Source: JANMDU01 sp031376455
GTDB taxonomy: Bacteria > Pseudomonadota > Gammaproteobacteria > Burkholderiales > Burkholderiaceae_C
Length of the DNA: 64,000 nt
Reading direction: 5' to 3'
Assembly (NCBI GenBank): GCA_031376455.1
Contig: JANMDU010000122.1
Location: forward strand, 1-64,000
The notes below the pieces were generated by a model that was not told where the DNA came from, made no database searches, and worked only from the letters and a program-made list of their open reading frames with translations. This document shows positions 27,055-35,825 of this stretch, piece after piece; the first letter of the stretch is position 1, and the number at the start of each line of letters is the position of its first letter. A program made the position numbers and the translations under genes.

Positions 27055-29139
27055 TCAAGACGTTGCTGCAGGCTTGATCCATTGTTGCGTGGGCTCGTAA
27101 TCCGTTGGAGAGGTCTGTGGCTTGTTTTGAGGCGGCTTCTTTCCCTCTTCTTGCGGCAGCGCAGAATTAAGTACTTCGCTCAAGCGCTCCGCCTCTTCTA
27201 CTAAAAATTGAGTGTCTACGCCGTTCAACATTTCTTGCTCAATCCGATAAATTCGCTCATACAGATTCAACGCGTCAGCATTTTGAGTGAGTTCGTTGAC
27301 GGCAATCGGCACAAGCAGCGTATTCGATTTGCCCCGTGTCGATGTTGCGTCATGAAGCAATTCTGAGGCTTCTTTGTATGAATCCAAGCCGCCCGCCCAG
27401 GCAATGCGTTTTCCCTCTTCCAAGGTCTGTAATGTGGCCACACAGCGGCGCTCAATGGCATCAATGCGGAATCCGTTCAAAGGCAGCCATGCCAGCGACA
27501 TGCGTGCCGAACTCGCCATGGGCGCGCCGTGCGAGGCCAAGACCATCAAACGCGAAAGGATTTTTTGCGCCATGCGCGTCGCCATGGCTGGATCAGGTGG
27601 CATCAGCACACTAATGCCAAAAGCATGACCAGAAATTCGACTCACGCCATCCGTACCAGTCACACTGGTCGACAGGCTGGCCGCAATCTGCACCAAACCC
27701 ATCTCAAAACCCTGCTCGCCATGCTCAGCCATGGCTGCCTCTGTGTCTAGCACGGAGACATAAATGAAAATCGCGCAAGTTTGCTGCAATCTCAAGCGCT
27801 CACGCGTTTTGTATAAATGCGACTGCATGCCTTCTCGGTTGAGCAGCCCTGTCAGTACATCGCGATGCGGTGAGATGTTGGCGCGCGCAATCACTTGTCG
27901 ACCCATGCGATGCTGCAAAAACAAGCCACGCATCAATGACAACGACGCCAGCAGACAAACGATTGCTGCCACAACGCCGCTGGCATCTGTACTGATTACG
28001 CCAGCGTAAGCCGTAAAAAGCACAAACAAAGCGCTCGTGTACATAAGCACACCCAACGTGATGCCAAGGTTTCGCGAATAATTTTTGTACCATGCCCAAA
28101 CGATGATCGCCACCACGTACAACAATATGAACATCAACATGACCGCAATCCACGATGGTGAGTTGTCGCGCAAATCGTAGTTCACCCAAAAAACCGCCAG
28201 CACCACGCCCGCGCCCGCCAGTGTCGTCGACACCCACCACCAAAGGCGTGAATGCGATTGAATACCTAACGCAACAGCCGCCACCCACGGCAGCATCATG
28301 CCCCAAGCGGTGTTATTCACAAACTTCGCTTGATCGTTGAAATACTCCCGGTCTGTTCCTAGGATGACACCGCCTAGGCCGCTGCTAAACAGCAACACCA
28401 GAGACATCATCGTACACATCACTGAGACCGATAAAAACCCTGATTTTTGAAAGTTCAACGCCATCAGCAGCCCCATCAACGCCATCACGAGATTGATGCC
28501 AGTGAACAAACCAGTCACCCAAATGCTGGCTGTGCGCGACTCCATAAATGCGCGATTATTTTGCAGCAACACAGGCGCATCTAAAACGCCGCGATGCGCG
28601 AACTGCATCACCAAATCAATTTGTCCAGGCGGCAAAGGTAGGCTAAAACTTGGCTGCCGATCCACAAGCGGCCAGCGGTTCATGGCTAAACGGTCTCCAG
28701 CGGATAGCGTCTTCCAAGCGCCGCTATCGTGGCGGTAGGAGACATGCACAACATCCACGCGAGGCATCATGACCGTTAAGTTGAAATCTGTGTTGAGGCT
28801 CTCAGAGAAAACCGTCAAACGTGCCACCTTACGCTCACCATTTGCAAGGGAGCGCGCGGCCAGATCTGGCCGCGATGAAAAGCGTTCTGCTGGCCAGCGC
28901 CAAATTTGATCTGGATCAAGCGCAATCTCGTTGCCCACTTGGACACCACCCACAAAAGTGCTTTCCCATCGCTGGCGCAAATCAAGCTCTAGGCTTTCGC
29001 GCGTCAGTTGGCCTTGCGTTTGCGCCAACATTTCACCCCAGTTAATCTGCGGGGCAGCATGTGATGCAACATGCCACACCAAGCCCAGAGCCAGCAAAGC
29101 ACGCAACAAAAAATGCATGAGACTTTGCACAAACCTCAT
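27055..29139 (-). CDS. 7TM receptor-type signalling protein with degenerate GGDEF domain
   Basis: I place the start at the ATG at 29139, overlapping the stop of the DUF599 gene (ATGA), giving 694 residues. A signal peptide (about 1-28) leads into a periplasmic DISM-like sensor domain (about 30-190), seven hydrophobic segments (about 205-410), and a GGDEF-family domain that begins RDVLTGLLNREG (426-437). At the active-site loop the expected GGDEF is RISGHAFGIS (503-507 = SGHAF), so the glycine and acidic residues needed for catalysis are lost. I infer no diguanylate cyclase activity; it may bind c-di-GMP or GTP or act by protein contact. Convergent with dadA. Confidence 0.8.
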   Translation of the reverse strand: MRFVQSLMHFLLRALLALGLVWHVASHAAPQINWGEMLAQTQGQLTRESLELDLRQRWESTFVGGVQVGNEIALDPDQIWRWPAERFSSRPDLAARSLANGERKVARLTVFSESLNTDFNLTVMMPRVDVVHVSYRHDSGAWKTLSAGDRLAMNRWPLVDRQPSFSLPLPPGQIDLVMQFAHRGVLDAPVLLQNNRAFMESRTASIWVTGLFTGINLVMALMGLLMALNFQKSGFLSVSVMCTMMSLVLLFSSGLGGVILGTDREYFNDQAKFVNNTAWGMMLPWVAAVALGIQSHSRLWWWVSTTLAGAGVVLAVFWVNYDLRDNSPSWIAVMLMFILLYVVAIIVWAWYKNYSRNLGITLGVLMYTSALFVLFTAYAGVISTDASGVVAAIVCLLASLSLMRGLFLQHRMGRQVIARANISPHRDVLTGLLNREGMQSHLYKTRERLRLQQTCAIFIYVSVLDTEAAMAEHGEQGFEMGLVQIAASLSTSVTGTDGVSRISGHAFGISVLMPPDPAMATRMAQKILSRLMVLASHGAPMASSARMSLAWLPLNGFRIDAIERRCVATLQTLEEGKRIAWAGGLDSYKEASELLHDATSTRGKSNTLLVPIAVNELTQNADALNLYERIYRIEQEMLNGVDTQFLVEEAERLSEVLNSALPQEEGKKPPQNKPQTSPTDYEPTQQWIKPAATS

Positions 29140-29828
29140 GCAAGCACCTCCAGCACCTCGGAGCGGTATTCGCGGTGGTACAAAATAATGATCACTAGGG
29201 CCGTTGCGCAAGCAAAGGCCAATGGGGAGAAAAACCAAGCAATCACAGCAAACGCAAAATAGTAGCCGCGCAGCCCATCGTTAAACGTCTCTGCGGCCAA
29301 ACCCAGCATACGCCCTGCCCGCTGCGAGAAAAGCTCGCGATCAAACTTTCCCGTCTCAAAGTCTTGAGGATCAGGCATCGAACCGATCAATAGCGCTACA
29401 AACGTGTATTGCCGCATGCTCCAGGAAAAGCGAAAAAACGAGAATACAAAAATGCCGATCATGATCAACACTTTGAGATCAAAAATCAGCACCGAGGTAC
29501 TTTTCGCAAAAGGAATATCGCGCACAATTTCAGCAGCTTTGTCTGTGCTGCCTAACAACGCAAACAAGCCACCAATGACAATGATCGTCGTCGAGCTGAA
29601 AAAAGCGGGCGTGGAAGACAGATTTTGCGCAATGATGCCGTCGAGCACACGTGGATCACGGCTGGTGGCCACCTGCATCCAATAGCCGCGGTAGCGATTC
29701 GTGGTGGCAATGAGTGAATTATGTTTCTCGCCTTGTGTCTTTGTAAACCACGAATAAGACATCCATGCACTGAAAAACCAAGCCAGCGCGAGCCAATCAG
29801 ACCAAGGAAGAAGCGTTAAAACCTGCAT
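29136..29828 (-). CDS. DUF599 family membrane protein
   Basis: About 230 residues from the ATG at 29828 (MQVLTLLPWSDWLALAWFF); an ATG 11 codons earlier is also possible. Four hydrophobic segments are evident (about 10-30, 75-95, 115-135, 200-225). The pattern YRGYWMQVATSRDPRVLDG and NDGLRGYYFAFAVIAWFFSP matches DUF599. Its function is not known. It is translationally coupled to the downstream degenerate GGDEF receptor, which suggests a shared role. Confidence 0.88.
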   Translation of the reverse strand: MQVLTLLPWSDWLALAWFFSAWMSYSWFTKTQGEKHNSLIATTNRYRGYWMQVATSRDPRVLDGIIAQNLSSTPAFFSSTTIIVIGGLFALLGSTDKAAEIVRDIPFAKSTSVLIFDLKVLIMIGIFVFSFFRFSWSMRQYTFVALLIGSMPDPQDFETGKFDRELFSQRAGRMLGLAAETFNDGLRGYYFAFAVIAWFFSPLAFACATALVIIILYHREYRSEVLEVLA

Positions 29829-29895
29829 AGGCTTGCATATTACACAACTCTCCCAATGCATCGGTTCTTCAATTCATCGGTTGTGCGAAATAAAA

Positions 29896-29923
29896 AAAGC
29901 GCTCTGATCACTCAGAGCGCTTT
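29896..29923 (-). terminator. Terminator after wrbA
   Basis: Perfect 12-bp stem AAAGCGCTCTGA / TCAGAGCGCTTT with a 4-base loop. The minus strand continues into a run of seven T. It follows the wrbA stop. Confidence 0.85.
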
Positions 29924-29969
29924 GGTCATCCATGCGGCGGTTACCGCATTTCAGCAATGTAGCGGTGCA

Positions 29970-30503
29970 TCAGCCGCGAAGCTTCGCCGCAACTTCTGCC
30001 ACGCGCTTGCCGTAAGCTTCTGCGGTATCCAAATCACCTTGAGGGATTTTGTCGGCTGGATCTTGCGGGCCGCATTGCGCCATGACGCCGCTGTTTGAAC
30101 CGATACGATTGATCGTGCCGTCATTTAAAGAGGGCTGGCCGACCCAGATCATGCCTTGCTGCATAGAGAGGGTGATGAAGTATTGCAGTGTAGAGAGCTT
30201 GTCGCCGCTCGGGCTGGCTGAGCAAGTGAAGCCACCAGCGACTTTGTCTTTCCACGCGCTGGTGAACCATTTTTTGCTCGTGGCATCAGCGAATTTCTTG
30301 AACTGCCAGCTGGCCATGCCCATATACGTTGGGCTGCCCATCACAATAGCATCCGCTGCATCCAGCGTGGCCCATTGGGCTTCAGTGAGGTTGCCGTCTG
30401 CATCGATGGTGACAATCTCGGCGCTAGCGCCTTTGGCCACGAATTCGGCGACGCGCTGGGTGTGACCATAACCTGAGTGATAAACAACTGCGACTTTTGC
30501 CAT
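29970..30503 (-). CDS. wrbA: NAD(P)H:quinone oxidoreductase, WrbA type
   Basis: FMN-dependent two-electron reduction of quinones, protecting against redox cycling. The ATG at 30503 (MAKVAVVYHSGYGHTQRVAE) follows an AAGGAG site, giving 177 residues. The FMN phosphate-binding loop is YHSGYGHT; MGSPTYMGMASWQFKKF and TCSASPSGDKLSTL line the flavin pocket. It is shorter than E. coli WrbA but within the family. It is downstream of two pirin genes on the same strand. Confidence 0.9.
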   Translation of the reverse strand: MAKVAVVYHSGYGHTQRVAEFVAKGASAEIVTIDADGNLTEAQWATLDAADAIVMGSPTYMGMASWQFKKFADATSKKWFTSAWKDKVAGGFTCSASPSGDKLSTLQYFITLSMQQGMIWVGQPSLNDGTINRIGSNSGVMAQCGPQDPADKIPQGDLDTAEAYGKRVAEVAAKLRG

Positions 30504-30549
30504 GAGATTTCTCCTTGATAAGGCATTGAGGGAATGAAAAATGAGAGGT

Positions 30550-31428
30550 CTAAACAGAGGCTTGCAGATGACCCATCTCACCACGCGCAAAAGCGCGTCG
30601 ATAGGCCATGATGTCCTCTAAAGTGTTGCCCATGAATGAGCCACCGGAGAAAATAGGTTCGTTGATGGGTGTGCCGCTAAAGAAGACGCCGCGTAGGGCT
30701 TGCCGACCTGCTTTAATTCGCGCCAAACCTTCGCCGGGCGCGCTCGTCGCTTCAAAAATGATAGCACTCTGCGCAATATCTACGCCGGCTACATGCTCAA
30801 AAGTACCTGAGCGGAGTACAAAAAATGCGTTATCGCTAGATTTCACTGGAATATCAATAGAGGCATTCGCTTGTAGCGTGATGTCCAACATATTGACGTG
30901 TGTGAGCCAGCGCGGATCTTGCGCAATCGGTGAACGCTGCCCGTCAAATTCTCCAGCGACCACGCGAAGGCTTCCACCCTCAAACTGCACGACGGGCATG
31001 TCTGCCTGCTTGACTCGCAAGCCAACAGGGTCTGAATCTTTATGGGCACGACTTAAGTTAACGAATATTTGCAAGCCCTGCTCCGTCTTTCCCTGCGCTG
31101 CGGGTGTTTCTTCGTGCATTGCGCCGCGCCCGGCTTGAAACCAATGCAAATCGCCTGGGGAGATCAAGCTGTGGTCGCCCATCGTGTCGCGATTGATCGT
31201 GCCCGCTTCGGATTCGGGCAGCGTAAGCGAAACAGCGCTCATGCCGGCGTGGGGGTGTGGGCCAAATGGATTGGATCGCAAGGTGTAACTATCGACACCA
31301 ATAAAAGGATTAATCCAGCTGCTATCGACGCGCAACATGTGCGCGCCCGAGATGCCATCAAAGCTGTGATAAGGCATCTGAGCAACTGCTTTCACGGCGA
31401 GTAAAGAACGCAATTCAGAGCCACACAT
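30550..31428 (-). CDS. Pirin family protein (first of two)
   Basis: Cupin-fold protein; some pirins are quercetinases or redox-linked regulators. I start at the ATG at 31428 (MCGSELRSLLAVK), giving 292 residues. The N-terminal cupin has the metal pattern FGPHPHAGMSAVSLTL, DLHWFQAGRGAMHEE. The C-terminal pirin domain contains a copy of the dispersed repeat encoding EHVAGVDIAQSAIIFEA (about residue 210-225), just where a metal-free second cupin should be. Only about 46 bases separate its stop from the wrbA start. Confidence 0.9.
   Translation of the reverse strand: MCGSELRSLLAVKAVAQMPYHSFDGISGAHMLRVDSSWINPFIGVDSYTLRSNPFGPHPHAGMSAVSLTLPESEAGTINRDTMGDHSLISPGDLHWFQAGRGAMHEETPAAQGKTEQGLQIFVNLSRAHKDSDPVGLRVKQADMPVVQFEGGSLRVVAGEFDGQRSPIAQDPRWLTHVNMLDITLQANASIDIPVKSSDNAFFVLRSGTFEHVAGVDIAQSAIIFEATSAPGEGLARIKAGRQALRGVFFSGTPINEPIFSGGSFMGNTLEDIMAYRRAFARGEMGHLQASV
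30760..30792 (+). repeat. Dispersed 45-bp repeat, copy 7 (inside pirin gene)
   Basis: GATAGCACTCTGCGCAATAT then CTACGCCGGCTAC. It lacks the left CTAT arm. It is translated on the minus strand as VAGVDIAQSAI. Confidence 0.88.
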
Positions 31429-31465
31429 GATGTTTTCCTTTTTTTGCAAAAGATCAGCTTGCGTT

Positions 31466-32167
31466 TCAGGCGGCTAAATCAAACACCAGCACTTCTGCCT
31501 CGTTTGCAGCAGTCAGTGCCAATGTGGATTCACCCTGAATTTTGGCTGCATCACCGCCGCGCAATGCCAAGCCGTTGACCTCCAAACTCCCGCGAACCAA
31601 ATGCACGTAGACTTTGCGATGGGGATCAAGCGCTAGCGTGGCGCTGTCCATGCCATCCAGCAAACCGGCGTACAAGCGCGCATCAGCATTCAAAGCGATG
31701 GTGGCAGATTCGCCGGCAGGGGCTGCGACCAGTTTCAAAATGCCTTGTTTCTCGGCGGGTGCCAGCGTTTTCTGCTCATAGCTGGGCGCAATGCCGCGCA
31801 CATTCGGCTCGATCCAAATCTGCAAAAAATGCGTCTCTTGGCCAGCCGCTTGGTTGAATTCGCTGTGCATCACGCCTTTGCCAGCGCTCATACGCTGCAC
31901 ATCGCCGGGTGGAATGCCCTTCACGTTACCCATGCTGTCTTTGTGCGCCAGATTGCCTGAGAGCACATAAGAGATGATCTCCATATCCCGATGGCCATGC
32001 GTGCCAAAGCCTGTGCCGGGCGCGATGCGGTCTTCATTGATCACGCGCAAATTGCCCCAGCCCATGTGCTGTTCATCATGATATCCAGCGAATGAGAAGG
32101 AGTGAAAGCTTTTCAGCCAGCCATGATCGGCATAGCCGCGCTCTTGGGATTTGCGAAGGGTGATCAT
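31466..32167 (-). CDS. Pirin family protein (second, YhaK-like)
   Basis: 233 residues from the ATG at 32167 (MITLRKSQERGYADHGW). The cupin metal motif is FGTHGHRDMEIISYVLSG and GDVQRMSAGKGVMHSEFN, containing the two His, His and Glu ligands; the LQIWIEPNVRGIAPSYEQK segment matches bicupin YhaK-like pirins. It lies directly upstream of the other pirin gene and divergent from a LysR regulator, which is the usual arrangement for a LysR-controlled set. Confidence 0.92.
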   Translation of the reverse strand: MITLRKSQERGYADHGWLKSFHSFSFAGYHDEQHMGWGNLRVINEDRIAPGTGFGTHGHRDMEIISYVLSGNLAHKDSMGNVKGIPPGDVQRMSAGKGVMHSEFNQAAGQETHFLQIWIEPNVRGIAPSYEQKTLAPAEKQGILKLVAAPAGESATIALNADARLYAGLLDGMDSATLALDPHRKVYVHLVRGSLEVNGLALRGGDAAKIQGESTLALTAANEAEVLVFDLAA

Positions 32168-32211
32168 GATGGGCTTTCTTTCTAGTCGGGACTTGGAAAT
32201 CAAAAAGTTTT

Positions 32212-32331
32212 AGAACACGGAAATCACGGAAACTTCACGGAAAGCACGAAAAAGTCAAAAAAGTCAAAAAATACAAAACCAGTTTTGAATTTTCTGTGTC
32301 TTCCGTGAAGTTTTCGTGCCTTCCGTGTTCT
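32212..32331. repeat. CACGGAA-unit long hairpin, copy A
   Basis: Each arm is about 41 bases of imperfect CACGGAA repeats (AGAACACGGAAATCACGGAA at the left edge, TTCGTGCCTTCCGTGTTCT at the right). The arms pair with only about seven mismatches around a loop of about 37 bases. It occupies the gap between divergent pirin and LysR genes, so it overlaps their promoter region. Confidence 0.9.
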
Positions 32332-32410
32332 AATTATGGTTTGAATGAAAACAAGTTTAGGCAATGGCGAACCATTTGCAATCGAACGATTTTGATGTCA
32401 TCATTCAAAA

Positions 32411-33400
32411 ATGAAGAACGTTCGAGACCTCATCACGCCCGAAGCCTTGGCGCTCATTCGCAGTGTGGCCGCGCAAGGCAGCATGGCCGCTGCCGCCAGA
32501 GAAATGGGGCTTGTGCCCAGCGCCGTCACCTATCGCGTCAGGCAAATCGAGGATGCACTCGATGTCTTGCTGTTTGACCGCTCGGCAAGACAAGCCCGCA
32601 TCACGCCAGCGGGGCAGGAGCTGCTGCAGGGCGGCGAGCGGGTGTTGCAAGAGCTCGATGCGGTGGCGCGGCGCGTGCAGCGCGTCGCCACGGGCTGGGA
32701 GCCGCAGCTAACGATTGCCGTCGATAGCCTGATTTCTAAGCGCGTGATGTTTGAGCTGTGCGAAGCGTTTTTTGCAAGCGGTGATGTGCATTCGCAAGCC
32801 AAAGAGCTGAAAGCCACAAGCGCGCCACCCACGCGCTTACGCATCCAAGGAGAAACGCTTTCTGGCACATGGCACGCCTTGCTCGATGGCGAAGCGGATT
32901 TGGCCATAGGCGGTGTGGTGGAGGCAATAGCGCAAGCGGGTGTCCAGGCCAAACCGATTGGCGATGTGCCATTTGTATTCGCCGTGGCGCCGCATCATCC
33001 GCTGGCCAATCACCCGCTTGCTTTGGCCAAACAAGCTTTGCCAGATGCTGTGATTCAGCAGCACCGTATCGTGGCTGTGGCTGATTCCACACGCCGCAAA
33101 CAAACCGTGTCAGTGGGCATCTTGCCCGGCCAAGATGTGCTCACCGTGAGCACCATGCCCGACAAACTCGATGCGCAACTGCGCGGCTTGGGATGCGGCT
33201 TCGTGCCGCATTGCATCGCGCAGCCCTACATTGAAAGCGGCCGACTCTTGCTGCTCGCCACAGAGCGCATTCCGCGCGCTCCAAAGGTCAACTACGCTTG
33301 GCATACACCGGAGCGCGGCACGCTTGGCAAAGCACTGGCTTGGTGGCTGGCTCAACTCTCCATGCCCAAAACGAGAGAGGCCTTGCTGTTTCAACATTAA
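32411..33400 (+). CDS. LysR-family transcriptional regulator
   Basis: 329 residues. N-terminal winged HTH (about 10-65: ALALIRSVAAQGSMAAAARE, PSAVTYRVRQIEDALDVLLF) and LysR substrate-binding domain (about 95-300). It is divergent from the pirin-pirin-wrbA genes, whose control is the obvious guess. Its stop overlaps the cydB stop by 4 bases in convergent orientation. The ligand is unknown. Confidence 0.93.
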   Translation: MKNVRDLITPEALALIRSVAAQGSMAAAAREMGLVPSAVTYRVRQIEDALDVLLFDRSARQARITPAGQELLQGGERVLQELDAVARRVQRVATGWEPQLTIAVDSLISKRVMFELCEAFFASGDVHSQAKELKATSAPPTRLRIQGETLSGTWHALLDGEADLAIGGVVEAIAQAGVQAKPIGDVPFVFAVAPHHPLANHPLALAKQALPDAVIQQHRIVAVADSTRRKQTVSVGILPGQDVLTVSTMPDKLDAQLRGLGCGFVPHCIAQPYIESGRLLLLATERIPRAPKVNYAWHTPERGTLGKALAWWLAQLSMPKTREALLFQH

Positions 33401-34422
33401 TTTCCGTAACTCATGGCGCGTGTTTTCCCAGAGAAGATACGGTACACAATGACGGTGTAGGCGATGATGATGGGCAGCACGATGAGTGCGCCGACCAGAA
33501 TGATCTTGAGCGATTCTGGAGAAGTCGCAGCTTGCCAGATCGTCATGCGATCAATCACGAGGTAAGGAAACAAGCTGTAGGCCAAACCGTAAAAGGCAAG
33601 GATGAAGATGCCGACTGTGGCAGCAAACGGAATCCAATCGCCATAGGCATTGCCAAGGTTCAGACGGGTGGGCAGGCGAGACAAACTCCGGTGAATGATG
33701 AAGAAAAGCAAAGCCGTCATGATCGGCACAGGAGCGAGCAATACGATATAGGGCAAGCTAAACCACTTGGCAAAGATGCGCTCACTGATCAAAGGCGTGG
33801 CCACCGAGATGGCCAGCACGCCTAAAGCAGTCAGCAACAATGCACCACGCGCCCATTTCACGGCTTGCAGTTGCAAGCTGCCTTCGGTCTTGAAAACCAG
33901 CCATGTTGCGCCCAACAGCGCATAGCCTGTGGCCAAACACATCGCAATCAACGCAGAGAATGCATGGCCTGCCCAGCCGCCTTCAAAACCGATGATGTAG
34001 CTCCCCAGCATCCAGCCTTGGCTGAGCGCTGCGCCCAATGAGCCCACGTAAAACGCACGATCCCACCAAGGGCGATAGGCCGCTTGCGCTTTCACGCGAA
34101 ATTCAAACGCCACGCCGCGCAAGATCAGCGCCACCAGCATGATGGCTACGGGCAGATAAAGCTCACCCAAAATGATGCCATGCGCTGCGGGAAAGCAGGT
34201 CAGCAAGATGCCCACGCCGAGTACGAGCCACGTCTCATTGGCATCCCAAAACGGCCCGATGCTGCTGACCATCATGTCTTTATCCGCCTGCCCGGCGCGG
34301 CGCAGCAAAATGCCAACGCCCAGGTCATAGCCATCGAGCACCACGTAGGCGAGCATGGCTAAGCCCATCACAGCGAGGAAAATCACCGGCAGCCAATCGT
34401 TGAAGTTGAGGAGTTCGTTCAT
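33397..34422 (-). CDS. cydB: Cytochrome bd-type quinol oxidase subunit II
   Basis: Integral membrane partner of CydA in quinol oxidation and oxygen reduction. 341 residues with about eight or nine hydrophobic segments. The N-terminal VVLDGYDLGVGILL is the CydB signature, followed by PFWDANETWLVLGVGILL. Its start overlaps the cydA stop by 4 bases. No small cydX-like gene follows, since a convergent LysR gene abuts the stop. Confidence 0.96.
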   Translation of the reverse strand: MNELLNFNDWLPVIFLAVMGLAMLAYVVLDGYDLGVGILLRRAGQADKDMMVSSIGPFWDANETWLVLGVGILLTCFPAAHGIILGELYLPVAIMLVALILRGVAFEFRVKAQAAYRPWWDRAFYVGSLGAALSQGWMLGSYIIGFEGGWAGHAFSALIAMCLATGYALLGATWLVFKTEGSLQLQAVKWARGALLLTALGVLAISVATPLISERIFAKWFSLPYIVLLAPVPIMTALLFFIIHRSLSRLPTRLNLGNAYGDWIPFAATVGIFILAFYGLAYSLFPYLVIDRMTIWQAATSPESLKIILVGALIVLPIIIAYTVIVYRIFSGKTRAMSYGN

Positions 34423-35816
34423 GCTGCACTTCGCGTCAGCACCGGCGTTGTGACGGCGGTTTCATTCGAGCCTGCCTTGCGAGCAAGGTAAAACAACGCA
34501 GAGATATAAGCCACGAGCAGCATCAAATACACCGTGATGTACATCGCCAGCGTGGCGGCGAGCATCGGCGTGGGAATCGTGGCGGCAGCTTGTTTGGTAG
34601 AGAGAACGCCCGTCACCAGCCAAGGCTGCCGGCCAATCTCCGTCACGTACCAACCCGCTAGCGTGGCCACCCAGCCAGAAAATGTCATCGCCACAAACAC
34701 TTTTGCCAGCCAGGGCTTAAGTTCCCTGCCCTTGCGCTGCTGCCACACAGCCAGCCAGCCAACGAATAGCATGAGTAGCCCCGTGCCCACCATCACACGA
34801 AAGCCCCAAAACACGGGCGCAACAGGTGGATGCTCGCCCACAAAATCATTGAGCCCTTTGACTTCTCCATTGATGTCATGCGTCAAATACAGCGAAGCAA
34901 GCTTCGGAATACTGATCTCATATTTATTCTCCCGCGCCTTCTCATCAGGCAGAGCGAAAAGCACAGCCGGCGCGCCGCGCTGCGTCTCCCATATGCCTTC
35001 CATCGCAGCCAGCTTTGCGGGCTGATGCTTCATTGTCGACAAGCCGTGCAAATCGCCCAAGAAAATCTGAATCGGTAAGCACACCGCAGCCATCACAATG
35101 CCCGTTCGCAGCGTCGCCTTCACGCTTGGCGTGCGGTCACCCCGCAGCCAGCGATAGGCGCTGATACCCGCGAGCAAGAATGCCACCGTCACAAAGCAAG
35201 CCATCATCATGTGCGAGAGCTTGTAGGGAAAAGATGGATTGAAAATCACCGCCCACCAATCCGTGACGAAGGCCACCATCTCGCCATTGGCATTTGGCCG
35301 CATTTCAAAACCTGCTGGCGTTTGCATCCACGAGTTGAGCGCAAGAATCCAAAACGCTGACATGCTCGTGCCGAAGGCTACTAGGCACGTCGCCACGGTG
35401 TGCCACTTGTGGCCGACGCGCTGCAAGCCAAACAGCATCACGCCTAAGAAGCTCGCTTCCAAAAAGAATGCCGTCATCACTTCATAGGCGAGCAGTGGGC
35501 CTGCGATATTGCCCACGGTATTCATAAAGCCCGGCCAATTGGTGCCAAACTGGAAGCTCATCGTGATACCGCTCACCACGCCAAGCGCAAACGTGAGTGC
35601 AAAAATTTTCACCCAAAAGAAATACGCCTCCATCCACTTGGCATCTTGCGTGCGAGCAAAGCGCAGCTTGAAAAACACCAGTACCCAAGCCAGCGCGATC
35701 GTGATCGTGGGAAAGAGAATGTGAAAACTGATGTTGGCCGCGAATTGAATGCGGTGCAGGATCAGGGGATCGAATGCGGCGGTCGTGACGGCTGTAGCGG
35801 CCGTGGTGGCGTTCAT
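34419..35816 (-). CDS. cydA: Cytochrome bd-type quinol oxidase subunit I (CioA-like)
   Basis: Carries the haems and quinol site of the oxidase. 465 residues, shorter than E. coli CydA because the periplasmic Q-loop is short, as in cyanide-insensitive CioA enzymes. The axial-ligand regions RIQFAANISFHILFP (His32) and YKLSHMMMACF are present, and GWYVTEIGRQPW is the conserved quinol-site segment. It is preceded at a distance of nine bases by the regulator gene, so the three genes form one operon. The short Q-loop class call is inference. Confidence 0.95.
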   Translation of the reverse strand: MNATTAATAVTTAAFDPLILHRIQFAANISFHILFPTITIALAWVLVFFKLRFARTQDAKWMEAYFFWVKIFALTFALGVVSGITMSFQFGTNWPGFMNTVGNIAGPLLAYEVMTAFFLEASFLGVMLFGLQRVGHKWHTVATCLVAFGTSMSAFWILALNSWMQTPAGFEMRPNANGEMVAFVTDWWAVIFNPSFPYKLSHMMMACFVTVAFLLAGISAYRWLRGDRTPSVKATLRTGIVMAAVCLPIQIFLGDLHGLSTMKHQPAKLAAMEGIWETQRGAPAVLFALPDEKARENKYEISIPKLASLYLTHDINGEVKGLNDFVGEHPPVAPVFWGFRVMVGTGLLMLFVGWLAVWQQRKGRELKPWLAKVFVAMTFSGWVATLAGWYVTEIGRQPWLVTGVLSTKQAAATIPTPMLAATLAMYITVYLMLLVAYISALFYLARKAGSNETAVTTPVLTRSAA

Positions 35817-35825
35817 GGTTAGCTC

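Noticed and set aside
29385..29430. Possible extra copy of the dispersed repeat in the DUF599 gene
   Set aside because: Only AATAGCGCT and a GCCGC remain; similarity is too weak to count.
32212..32331. CRISPR-like array from the CACGGAA repeats
   Set aside because: Units are 7 bases with 1-4-base gaps and arranged as an inverted repeat; no spacers and no cas genes.
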